Shown here piece by piece: positions 1 to 5,903 of a stretch of 10,049 bases of DNA; the first letter of the stretch is position 1, and each line of letters begins with the position of its first letter. The position numbers were made by a program, and so were the translations under genes. A model generated the notes under the pieces. It was not told where the DNA came from. It saw only the letters and a list, made by a program, of their open reading frames with translations, and did not search any database. This DNA is from DATFYI01 sp035315125. Lineage in GTDB: Bacteria; Chloroflexota; Anaerolineae; Anaerolineales; Anaerolineaceae. The DNA lies in assembly GCA_035315125.1 (NCBI GenBank), contig DATFYI010000312.1, positions 1-10,049 on the forward strand. Direction: 5' to 3'.

Positions 1-1260
1 GGCCATTTGCACAACCGAAAGGTCATTCTCTGCCCAATGCACAAATCCATAGCGCTCGATCAGGTCTGCCGCTCGATCAATCCTATGCGCAGCCAAAAGG
101 TGTTGGATTGCCTCGGGAATCAATCCTTTCTGCTCCAGCCAGTCAGCAGCCCGAATATGCAAGCGGAGGACTAAATCGGGTTGGACCTGATGCAGCCTGG
201 CTCTGAGTAGATCGGCAAACAGGTGGTGATAACGAAACCAGATGCGCTCATCATCCAGCGATACCAGAAAAAGGTTTTCACGTTCCAGGTGTTTCAGGAC
301 GGAAACGGATTTGTGAAAGGAATGTAATCCTGTAAAAGAATCCTCATCCTGATCGCCTGGCTCAGACCTTTCATCACTTGCCAGGAGGGCATCACACAGT
401 GGAGCGGTCAGGCGCTCCAAAACTGAGGTGTATAGAAGAAAATGTTGGATTTCTGGCAATTGGTTGGACAAAATCTCCTCCAGCAAGTAGTCCAGAATAT
501 AGCGGTTCGTGCCCGAAAACCCTTCGATAAATCCGTGAATGTCTTTACGGTCGCGCATGGATAGCGCCGCCATCTGTAAGCCGGCTATCCAACCCTCGGT
601 GCGCTCTTCGAGCTGCGCGACCAATCCTTCATCCAGGTGCAGACCCATGACTTCATTCAAGAATTGAGCTGCTTCGGACCCAGTAAAACGAAGATCTGCG
701 GCTCGTAGCTCAACCGCCTGGCCGCGCGCTCGCAAACGGGCTAAAGGAAGCGGTGGATCCGAACGAGTGGCGATCACCAAATGAAATGTGGCAGGTTGGT
801 GCTCGAGCAAAAAAACAACCAGCTCATTCACAACCTGGCTGCTTATACACTGGTAGTCATCCAACACCAGAACAATTTCCCTAGCAGTGACATCTAGGTC
901 ATTGATAAGGCTGGTCAGGACAGATTCGGGCGGGGCTTGCTGCGGCGTGGCTATCAGTTGGGCGGCCTCACTTCCGATCGCTCCGTTGGCCTCTTGCAAC
1001 GCAGCAATCAAATAGGTCAGAAAGCGCCCTGATTGATTGTCATCTTTATCCAGAGAAAGCCAGGCTACCGGCATTCCAGAATGGGCAATACAAGATGTTG
1101 CCAGAGTAGTCTTGCCAAAACCAGCCGGCGCAATGATCAGGGTAAGCGGACCACATAACCCTTGTGCTATCTGTTTCTGGAGCCGCGGCCGAGAAACCAA
1201 CTCTTGCCTGGTGAAAGGCAGGTGGAGTTTCGTACGAATGAGAGGATCGGTGCTTTGCAT
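1..1260 (-). CDS. MalT-like LuxR-family ATP-dependent regulator (STAND), 5' part only
   Basis: This is an open frame of 420 codons running from ATG (1260-1258) off the left edge without a stop. The N-terminus is typical of MalT-type regulators (start MQSTDPLIRTKLHLP). A Walker A P-loop, APAGFGKTT, lies at residues 44-52, and a Walker B strand, IVLVLDDY, at about 129-136. The family's ATRSDPPLPLARLRARG signature follows at about 164-180, and then EGWIAGLQMAAL at about 221-232. In the family, ATP and an inducer drive oligomerisation, and a C-terminal LuxR-type helix-turn-helix after TPR-like repeats binds DNA. Both of those parts would lie outside this window, so the DNA-binding half is assumed, not seen. 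No clear Shine-Dalgarno precedes the ATG. The gene is divergent from the M23 peptidase, which makes that gene a possible but unproven target. The family is certain enough; the ligand and regulon are unknown. Confidence 0.93.
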   Translation of the reverse strand, partial: MQSTDPLIRTKLHLPFTRQELVSRPRLQKQIAQGLCGPLTLIIAPAGFGKTTLATSCIAHSGMPVAWLSLDKDDNQSGRFLTYLIAALQEANGAIGSEAAQLIATPQQAPPESVLTSLINDLDVTAREIVLVLDDYQCISSQVVNELVVFLLEHQPATFHLVIATRSDPPLPLARLRARGQAVELRAADLRFTGSEAAQFLNEVMGLHLDEGLVAQLEERTEGWIAGLQMAALSMRDRKDIHGFIEGFSGTNRYILDYLLEEILSNQLPEIQHFLLYTSVLERLTAPLCDALLASDERSEPGDQDEDSFTGLHSFHKSVSVLKHLERENLFLVSLDDERIWFRYHHLFADLLRARLHQVQPDLVLRLHIRAADWLEQKGLIPEAIQHLLAAHRIDRAADLIERYGFVHWAENDLSVVQMA

Positions 1261-1275
1261 TTTTCAATCGTTCTG

Positions 1276-1305
1276 TCTATACAATTTGAGGCGATTTGTT
1301 GTTAA
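1276..1305 (-). promoter_or_regulatory. Candidate sigma70-type promoter of the MalT-like gene
   Basis: Read on the minus strand, a -35 box TTAACA (1305-1300) is followed by an 18-base spacer and a -10 box TATAGA (1281-1276). Transcription would begin near 1269, only about nine bases before the ATG at 1260. This fits the missing Shine-Dalgarno and would give a nearly leaderless mRNA. The -10 box is only a 4/6 match, so the call is tentative. Confidence 0.38.
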
Positions 1306-1478
1306 TTCGATCGCACATTTCAGGTTAATTATACAAGTTAGCGCAACCCCAGGGCAAGATGCGCGGGTAAATGAACCGTGCGCTCAGAATGAGTTTAAGA
1401 AGTGCGTGTAGATGATATTCAGCAGTTTAGGCAAGCAGGCCATTCATTTATCTATCTACCTGCTAAAACTTATTTTGC

Positions 1479-1507
1479 TTGACCATTCTTTTTCCATATG
1501 TTATTAT
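1479..1507 (+). promoter_or_regulatory. Strong sigma70-type promoter of the M23 peptidase gene
   Basis: TTGACC (1479-1484) and TATTAT (1502-1507) are separated by exactly 17 bases, and each matches the consensus at five of six positions. The predicted start of transcription is near 1514. The TTG of the -35 box is also the first possible start codon of the longest open frame, and an ATG at 1506 overlaps the -10 box. If the promoter is real, neither can be the translation start, and the ATG at 1533 is left. Confidence 0.68.
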
Positions 1508-1532
1508 GATTTTTAAAGGCCAGCTTATTCTC

Positions 1533-2744
1533 ATGATCAAAGATGATTCGACATCGTTGCAAGAGGATGCCGAAGAAATTACTGACATCCCCGAAACGAC
1601 AGGTGAATCTTCCCCAACAAAAAACTGGAACCAGATTTGGGAACGTTTGGTACGATTGGGTTTGGGTGAAGTTGCCGTTCGAGTTGGTACAGGGTTAGCG
1701 TCATTGGTGCTGGTTTTATTGGCGATATGGGTGATGGGGAATTTTTATTTAAAGGGCCAGGAGGATGGTAAGAATAATTCGGCCCAGGCTGCAGCGATTC
1801 CGTCTCCCACACCCGCTGTACAGCCTGCAATTTTCAAAGCACTGCCTACCAGCGCATTAAGCGGTGGGATTTCTCGTTTAGCCGTCATCCACACCACGCT
1901 GCCAACGCGACCGAGATTTGAAATTACCGAATATACCGTAGAAATCGGAGACACGGTTTTCGGGATTGCCCAAAAATTTGACCTAAAACCGGAAACATTG
2001 TTGTTTGGAAATTACGATATGTTGGCGGATAACGCCGAAAATCTCCGGCCGGGTCAAAAACTGCGTATTTTACCTGTGGATGGCGTTTATTATCAATGGC
2101 ACGCCGGAGATGGATTGAATGGGGTGGCAAAATTCTTCGGTGTAGCGCCAGACGAAATTATTGAATGGCCTGGAAATCACCTCAGCAAAGATACTATCGG
2201 TGACCTGGCTGCACCGAACATCAAACCGGGCACCGGCATCGTGATTCCTGGCGGGCACCGCGATTTTGTCACCTGGAGCGCACCGGCGATTTCACGAAAG
2301 GATCCGGCAGTGGCAAAAATTTTAGGCCCTGGCGCCTGCGGCTCGGTGAAAGATGGTCCAATCGGAACAGGAAAATTTATCTGGCCGACGGTTTTGAAGT
2401 ACCTGTCCGGTTTTGGTTATGATCCATCCATCAACCACTACGGCATTGATATCGCCGCTGTTATGGGCGCCCCGATTTTTGCAGTGGACAGCGGCGTAGT
2501 GGTATATGCAGGTTGGAATAATTGGGGCTATGGGAACATGATTGTAATAGACCATGGCAACGGCTGGCAGTCGCTATATGCTCACTTGAGCAGCCTTAAG
2601 GTGGGCTGTGGCTCCTTTGTGAGCCAGGGTGATACCATTGCAGCGGCCGGTGCAACCGGCAATGCTAGCGGTCCGCACTTGCATTTCGAGCTGCGTAGTA
2701 ATGATTATGACCGGGTCGACCCACTCGATTTCTTAGAGAAGTAG
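1533..2744 (+). CDS. Membrane-anchored LysM / M23 family metallopeptidase
   Basis: A 403-residue protein predicted to cut peptidoglycan cross-bridges or stem peptides outside the membrane. An acidic cytoplasmic N-terminus is followed by one membrane segment (about 52-71) and a Ser/Thr/Pro-containing linker. A LysM domain (about 131-181, with TVEIGDTVFGIAQKF) comes next, then a second, diverged LysM-like unit (about 185-240). The C-terminal M23 (LytM-like) domain carries the zinc motif HYGID (H302, D306), YAHL (H351) and HLHFE (H382, H384), so all catalytic residues are present. C269 and C359 flank the domain and could form a disulfide. Start choice: upstream in-frame TTG 1479 and ATG 1506 lie inside the predicted promoter, so ATG 1533 is preferred although only a weak AAAGG (1515-1519) precedes it. 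The LysM units should hold the enzyme on the wall. Confidence 0.93.
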   Translation: MIKDDSTSLQEDAEEITDIPETTGESSPTKNWNQIWERLVRLGLGEVAVRVGTGLASLVLVLLAIWVMGNFYLKGQEDGKNNSAQAAAIPSPTPAVQPAIFKALPTSALSGGISRLAVIHTTLPTRPRFEITEYTVEIGDTVFGIAQKFDLKPETLLFGNYDMLADNAENLRPGQKLRILPVDGVYYQWHAGDGLNGVAKFFGVAPDEIIEWPGNHLSKDTIGDLAAPNIKPGTGIVIPGGHRDFVTWSAPAISRKDPAVAKILGPGACGSVKDGPIGTGKFIWPTVLKYLSGFGYDPSINHYGIDIAAVMGAPIFAVDSGVVVYAGWNNWGYGNMIVIDHGNGWQSLYAHLSSLKVGCGSFVSQGDTIAAAGATGNASGPHLHFELRSNDYDRVDPLDFLEK

Positions 2745-2746
2745 AA

Positions 2747-2787
2747 AATAAAAAATTCTAGCAAGGATTAATAACCTTGCTAGAATT
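2747..2787 (-). terminator. Rho-independent terminator shared by convergent genes
   Basis: AATTCTAGCAAGG (2754-2766) and CCTTGCTAGAATT (2775-2787) form a perfect 13-bp stem with an 8-base loop. The run of A just left of the stem becomes a U-tract for minus-strand transcripts, so it is best suited to ending the cupredoxin mRNA. Plus-strand transcripts of the M23 gene meet the same stem, but a T-run (2800-2803) only after a further dozen bases. It therefore probably acts in both directions, with the minus strand favoured. Confidence 0.85.
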
Positions 2788-2818
2788 GAGTAGAAATACT
2801 TTTCAGAATCGTTATTCG

Positions 2819-3235
2819 TTATGGCTGTACGACGGTAAGCTTTCCCATCATGCCGGCTTCCAGGTGACCAGGGACATCGCAGACGACTTCATATTCTCCG
2901 GCTGAGCTGGGGGCAGTAAAGGTGACAACATTGGTTGCTCCGGCAGCAGTCTTGGCAGAAAAAATAACGTTTGATTGGTTGGCGGATGAGAAAGGTGGGG
3001 TGACCGATTCCTTCATCAATACCCAGTCATGCTCAACTGTGCCCTTGTTGACCAGCGTTAACGTGATTTTCTGCCCGGCCGGCACGGTCCAGGAGTTAGG
3101 ACTATAGGCAAACTCGCTCATTGATGTCTGGATCGATGTGGAGCCCGAACTGGATGACCCGCCGCCGCTACAGGCAGCCAGAAACAAACCAATCAGTAGA
3201 ACAATAATTGCCACTAAACCAACTTTCTTTCCCAT
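2819..3235 (-). CDS. Cupredoxin-domain lipoprotein (auracyanin-like type 1 copper site)
   Basis: A 138-residue blue-copper-type protein, presumably a small electron carrier or copper-binding protein on the outer face of the membrane. The N-terminus is a lipoprotein signal peptide with the lipobox LAAC (C22), followed by a Gly/Ser-rich spacer (about 23-33). The rest is one cupredoxin domain (about 36-137) with all four expected ligands: H69 (in VEHDW), C119, H124 and M129. The Cys-x4-His-x4-Met spacing is, from memory, that of auracyanin of Chloroflexus, and differs from plastocyanin (Cys-x2-His). A strong Shine-Dalgarno, AGAGGAGAA (3246-3238), supports the ATG. No cytochrome, oxidase or copper-export gene is nearby, so the redox partner cannot be named. 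It appears to be transcribed alone, with its own promoter and terminator. Confidence 0.9.
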   Translation of the reverse strand: MGKKVGLVAIIVLLIGLFLAACSGGGSSSSGSTSIQTSMSEFAYSPNSWTVPAGQKITLTLVNKGTVEHDWVLMKESVTPPFSSANQSNVIFSAKTAAGATNVVTFTAPSSAGEYEVVCDVPGHLEAGMMGKLTVVQP

Positions 3236-3264
3236 ATTTCTCCTCTTTCAATGCAAAGCTTAGG

Positions 3265-3293
3265 CTTATATTGTGAAATTCTTTTCTAATCAA
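3265..3293 (-). promoter_or_regulatory. Promoter of the cupredoxin gene
   Basis: On the minus strand TTGATT (3293-3288) and TATAAG (3270-3265) are separated by 17 bases. The predicted transcript begins near 3258 and gives a leader of about 22 bases containing the strong Shine-Dalgarno at 3246-3238. No obvious operator is seen. Confidence 0.55.
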
Positions 3294-3397
3294 TTCTATT
3301 TTAAAATCGATTGAGAATTCCTGCAATCATCAAAGAGAATGATTTAACCATCACCCATTCGGCTGTTTGAGTAAGGATATCCATGGAAGCCCTTTGC

Positions 3398-3979
3398 TTA
3401 GCTGTGGCGCTGGTAAATCTGTAAAACCCGGTCGGCGTAGCTGTAGCCTTCATTAATTGGGCCATACCGAAATAGCGCGTCACGGACATTGCCATTTCTT
3501 TGGATTAGTCCCGCCAACATACGGGCACCATAAGCGATATTGGCATCCGGATTAAGTAACTCAGCCGCGCTGGGCCTGGAAGCAAAACAGGATGTACCAC
3601 CGCACATAAATTCGGCAGCGATACCATCACTCGGCATGATTTGCATCAAACCAACCGCTCCGTCGGGCGAGTATGCTTGGGGATTGCCACCGCTTTCAAT
3701 CTCGATGACTGCAGCAATCAGATTTGGATCGAGATTGTACTGGTTGGAGTATTTTATAATTGGATCACACCACTGCCGAATAACTGGTGGATAGGTATTG
3801 GACAATTTGCAAGAGGTAGCTGCATTTGAAGCAGTCTGGATTGGTCTTACACTTGCCACCACCTGCTGAAAATTATCAGAAACCAGGCTGTTGTTGTTGG
3901 GAGAGGCAGCGCTTAAAAATACAATCAGAATACAACCCAACAAAAAAGCTGGAAATATAGCTCTTTGCACCTTACTCAT
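3398..3979 (-). CDS. Secreted lytic transglycosylase (SLT / goose-lysozyme-like fold)
   Basis: A 193-residue protein that should cleave the glycan strand of peptidoglycan between MurNAc and GlcNAc with 1,6-anhydro ring formation. Residues 1-25 are a signal peptide or anchor, followed by a short linker. The catalytic domain (about 65-193) has IEIESGGNPQAYS with E95 as the likely catalytic acid, then GLMQIMP (110-116) and NIAYGARMLAGL (147-158). Compared with the common SLT pattern, about 14 extra residues containing CGGTSC lie between GLMQIMP and the NIxxG helix. The mature part has four cysteines (C58, C71, C126, C131), enough for two disulfides. The start is supported by AAGGTGG (3992-3986), six bases before the ATG. 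It is a stand-alone gene between the phosphatase operon and the cupredoxin gene. No confident terminator is seen downstream. Confidence 0.92.
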   Translation of the reverse strand: MSKVQRAIFPAFLLGCILIVFLSAASPNNNSLVSDNFQQVVASVRPIQTASNAATSCKLSNTYPPVIRQWCDPIIKYSNQYNLDPNLIAAVIEIESGGNPQAYSPDGAVGLMQIMPSDGIAAEFMCGGTSCFASRPSAAELLNPDANIAYGARMLAGLIQRNGNVRDALFRYGPINEGYSYADRVLQIYQRHS

Positions 3980-4045
3980 AAAAAACCACCTTATGAAACC
4001 AGAATTTTTATAAGATTAGCACAAAAGTTCTAATTAATCAATATC

Positions 4046-4080
4046 AAAAAACCTGGCCTGAATAAACAAATCTGAGCCAG
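4046..4080 (-). terminator. Probable terminator of the gmd-phosphatase operon
   Basis: Read on the minus strand, CTGGC (4080-4076) pairs with GCCAG (4057-4053), extended by one U-G pair, across a loop of about 16 bases. After one G comes a run of six T (4051-4046). The stem is short, but the U-tract and its position 29 bases after the phosphatase stop fit an intrinsic terminator. Confidence 0.5.
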
Positions 4081-4108
4081 TTACGATTCATCAAAATTTT
4101 TTCTTCGA

Positions 4109-4618
4109 TTAAGTTTGGTTATGAGTTTCTGTCAGCGAGCGCAACCTACCTGAGCCATTGGCCAGGCGGCAGATACGATCTAATCCATTTAGCAATCGAC
4201 GGTCGATTTCGTTTGCAGTTGTTTCATAGTCTTGGGATGAGCCACCGTAAGGATCGCAAATGTCGACTGTCTCGCCATTCATCTCACTCAGCAAATAAAT
4301 TCGATTGGCGATAGCAGGGAACTCGACTTGGATTGCCTCTTTTTGGCCGGCTTCCATGGTCAGAATCAATTCAAAGCCCTCCAAAATTAGAGCATCAACC
4401 AGACGCGAGCGGTGCTGGGAAATATCCAAGCCGCGCCTTTTCATGTTTTGCTGCGCTTCGAGACTGGCGGGCTGACCAGGTACTGCCCAGGTACCGGCTG
4501 ATTCAATCCGCCAGGAACGCCAATTGACTTCCCTTTCCTGCAAACGGGCTTTAAATAAAGCTTCTGCCATAGGAGAGCGGCATATATTTGCAGTGCAGAC
4601 AAAAAGTATTGACGGCAA
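4109..4618 (-). CDS. Low-molecular-weight protein tyrosine phosphatase
   Basis: A cytoplasmic phosphatase of 169 residues, slightly longer than the usual 150 or so. The signature CX5R loop is at the N-terminus as in this family: C8-TANIC-R14-S15, inside ILFVCTANICRSPMAEALF. The general acid is D122 in DPYGG. An extra tail of about 20 polar residues follows the domain. Start choice: the longest frame begins with ATG 4663 inside gmd and would add 15 residues ahead of the first beta-strand. TTG at 4618 is preferred because it puts the P-loop where the family has it and has GGAG eight bases upstream. The gene then begins two bases after the gmd stop, so translation is probably coupled. In other bacteria such phosphatases (Wzb type) dephosphorylate tyrosine kinases that control exopolysaccharide export. 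Beside gmd, that role is a reasonable inference; no kinase gene is visible here. Confidence 0.92.
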   Translation of the reverse strand: MPSILFVCTANICRSPMAEALFKARLQEREVNWRSWRIESAGTWAVPGQPASLEAQQNMKRRGLDISQHRSRLVDALILEGFELILTMEAGQKEAIQVEFPAIANRIYLLSEMNGETVDICDPYGGSSQDYETTANEIDRRLLNGLDRICRLANGSGRLRSLTETHNQT

Positions 4619-4620
4619 TC

Positions 4621-5691
4621 TTAACGCTCCATACTTATTACCTGATGCTCCCAGCGGTGCCAATTCCCAAATTTTTCTTCCAAAATTCGCTTACCCTCAC
4701 CAGGCGGTGTCAGACCAAACAATTCCATATCGGCATCGACCATGACGCGTGCAATGTCTTTAAAACCGAGCTTTGGTTGCCAATTTAATTCTTTTTTAGC
4801 GCGACTGGCATCAGCCAACAAATAATCAACCTCGGTAGGACGGAAATAGCGTTGGTCGATGATTACGTATTTTTGCCAGTCCAAGCCAGCATAACCGAAA
4901 GTTTCATCCAAAAACTCGCGCACTGAGTGTGCTTCGCCGGTACCGATTACAAAATCATTGGGCTTATCTTGCTGGAGGATGATGTGCATGGCTTCAACGT
5001 ATTCCGGTGCATAACCCCAGTCACGCCGAGCTTCCAAGTTACCAAGATAGAGGTGTTGCTGTTGGCCGGCTTTAATGGCGGCCAGGGCGCGGGTAATCTT
5101 GCGCGTAACGAAAGTTTCTCCGCGCCGCGGGCTTTCATGGTTGAACAAGATGCCGTTACTGGCGAAAAGGTTATAGCCTTCACGGTAGTTACGGGTAACC
5201 CAATAGCCATAGACCTTGGCAGCGGCATAAGGGCTGCGCGGTTCAAAGGGAGTCATTTCATTTTGAGGCGGATGAGCGCTCCCAAACATTTCGCTGGAGG
5301 AAGCCTGGTAGAAGCGGGCTTTGATGGCGCTCTTACGCATCGCCTCCAGGATTCGGATCGTTCCAAGCCCGGTCACGTCGCCTGTATATTCTGGCATTTC
5401 AAAACTGACTTTGACATGACTTTGGGCCGCAAGATGATAAATTTCGTCTGGCCTGACGTTGTAGATAATATCCAGAATCGTTTCTGGAACGGATATATCT
5501 CCATAATGAAGGTAGAGGTGAACAGTTTCTCCATTATTATGCGGGTCATGATAGATATGGTCGATGCGCCGGGTATTGAATGTGCTGGCGCGACGGATTA
5601 AGCCATGCACTTCATAGCCGTGAGCGAGCAGTAGCTCGGCCAAATACGAACCGTCCTGACCGGTAATTCCTGTGATTAGTGCTTTTTTCAA
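4621..5691 (-). CDS. gmd: GDP-mannose 4,6-dehydratase
   Basis: A 356-residue cytoplasmic enzyme that converts GDP-D-mannose to GDP-4-keto-6-deoxy-D-mannose, the precursor of GDP-fucose, GDP-rhamnose and related sugars for surface glycans. It is an extended short-chain dehydrogenase with the NADP-binding motif TGITGQDGSY (7-16), HLAAQSHV (86-93), the catalytic SSSEMFG region (131-137, with E134) and Y155-x3-K159. The family stretches GILFNHESPRRGETFVTRKI (180-199) and RRDWGYAPEYVEAM are also present. Length and motifs are complete. The start codon is TTG (5691-5689); GGGAGG six bases upstream confirms it. The phosphatase follows two bases after the stop. No GDP-fucose synthase, reductase or glycosyltransferase is in the window, so the final sugar cannot be told. 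Confidence 0.97.
   Translation of the reverse strand: MKKALITGITGQDGSYLAELLLAHGYEVHGLIRRASTFNTRRIDHIYHDPHNNGETVHLYLHYGDISVPETILDIIYNVRPDEIYHLAAQSHVKVSFEMPEYTGDVTGLGTIRILEAMRKSAIKARFYQASSSEMFGSAHPPQNEMTPFEPRSPYAAAKVYGYWVTRNYREGYNLFASNGILFNHESPRRGETFVTRKITRALAAIKAGQQQHLYLGNLEARRDWGYAPEYVEAMHIILQQDKPNDFVIGTGEAHSVREFLDETFGYAGLDWQKYVIIDQRYFRPTEVDYLLADASRAKKELNWQPKLGFKDIARVMVDADMELFGLTPPGEGKRILEEKFGNWHRWEHQVISMER
4627..4630 (-). promoter_or_regulatory. Shine-Dalgarno deciding the phosphatase TTG start
   Basis: GGAG on the minus strand lies inside the last codons of gmd, eight bases before TTG 4618-4616. Its position supports the TTG start and translational coupling with gmd. Confidence 0.6.
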
Positions 5692-5697
5692 AATAAA

Positions 5698-5703
5698 CCT
5701 CCC
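5698..5703 (-). promoter_or_regulatory. Shine-Dalgarno deciding the gmd TTG start
   Basis: GGGAGG on the minus strand lies six bases before TTG 5691-5689. No in-frame ATG gives a full nucleotide-binding motif, so the TTG start is well supported. Confidence 0.8.
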
Positions 5704-5719
5704 TATTTATAAGATGGGT

Positions 5720-5747
5720 TTGCAATTAAAAATACGAAACTTATTAT
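5720..5747 (+). promoter_or_regulatory. Candidate plus-strand promoter overlapping the gmd promoter
   Basis: TTGCAA (5720-5725) and TATTAT (5742-5747) are separated by 16 bases. The -10 box is nearly the same DNA as the gmd -10 box read in reverse, so the site could fire in both directions. A plus-strand transcript would begin near 5754 and run into the hairpin at 5810-5846. Confidence 0.3.
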
Positions 5748-5770
5748 ACCCTTTCCAGATTTGAATTCAA
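5743..5770 (-). promoter_or_regulatory. Promoter of the gmd-phosphatase operon
   Basis: On the minus strand TTGAAT (5770-5765) is followed by 16 bases and a perfect TATAAT (5748-5743). Transcription should begin near 5736, about 45 bases before the start codon. The -35 box is part of the 10-bp palindrome TTGAATTCAA (5761-5770), and a second palindrome lies just upstream at 5782-5796. Confidence 0.65.
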
Positions 5771-5781
5771 GTTTGAAGTGA

Positions 5782-5796
5782 TGTTAAATATTAACA
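5782..5796. repeat. AT-rich palindrome upstream of the gmd promoter
   Basis: TGTTAA-ATA-TTAACA is a perfect inverted repeat with 6-bp arms, lying 12 bases beyond the -35 box of gmd. The size and place would suit an operator for a dimeric regulator, but no regulator is known. It could equally be a small stem in the candidate RNA. Confidence 0.3.
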
Positions 5797-5809
5797 CCCG
5801 AAGGCGATC

Positions 5810-5853
5810 CCATCCCGTATGATAGAAACTTGGTCGTGTGGGATGGTATTTTT
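5810..5853 (+). terminator. Strand-specific intrinsic terminator-like hairpin
   Basis: CCATCCCGTATGA (5810-5822) pairs with TCGTGTGGGATGG (5834-5846) over 13 positions with an 11-base loop, followed by TATTTTT (5847-5853). Three of the pairs are G-U, which work only in plus-strand RNA; on the minus strand they become A-C mismatches and no U-tract follows. It thus looks built to stop plus-strand transcription, although the nearest genes on both sides are on the minus strand. Confidence 0.5.
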
Positions 5854-5903
5854 GAGGTTCAATCCACTCTCAATGGTAACCAGGAGTGTGATTATTCACA
5901 GGT

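Larger units (their letters stand above)
5754..5853 (+). ncRNA. Candidate small RNA of about 100 nt between gmd and the phosphoesterase
   Basis: This interval is bounded by a predicted plus-strand promoter on the left and a plus-strand hairpin with U-tract on the right. No plus-strand gene lies upstream that would otherwise need that terminator. It has no convincing open reading frame. Within it, TGTTAA-ATA-TTAACA could fold into a small stem ahead of the terminator hairpin. Both boundaries are inferred from sequence patterns only, and no known RNA family is recognised. Confidence 0.22.

Noticed and set aside
1046..1267. Minus-strand 73-codon frame overlapping the MalT-like start
   Set aside because: It is out of frame with the well-supported regulator and has no motif of its own.
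1328..1333. TATAAT on the minus strand as an alternative -10 box for the MalT-like gene
   Set aside because: The sequence 17 bases upstream reads TGCCCT, not a -35 box; the 1276-1305 pair fits better.
1037..1411. Plus-strand 124-codon frame at the start of the MalT-like gene
   Set aside because: It overlaps the P-loop coding region antisense and has no family features.
3301..3495. 64-codon minus-strand frame overlapping the end of the transglycosylase gene
   Set aside because: It is out of frame with a clear SLT gene and lacks a ribosome site or recognisable domain.
4007..4035. Promoter for the transglycosylase using TATAAA at 4012-4007
   Set aside because: No acceptable -35 box lies 16-18 bases away; alternative pairings match too poorly to list.
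4927..5601. A 224-codon plus-strand open frame antisense to gmd
   Set aside because: gmd on the other strand has full family motifs; this frame has no recognisable domain or Shine-Dalgarno and is a shadow.
5810..5846. Hairpin as terminator of the minus-strand phosphoesterase gene
   Set aside because: On the minus strand three pairs become A-C mismatches and no U-tract follows; it fits only plus-strand RNA.
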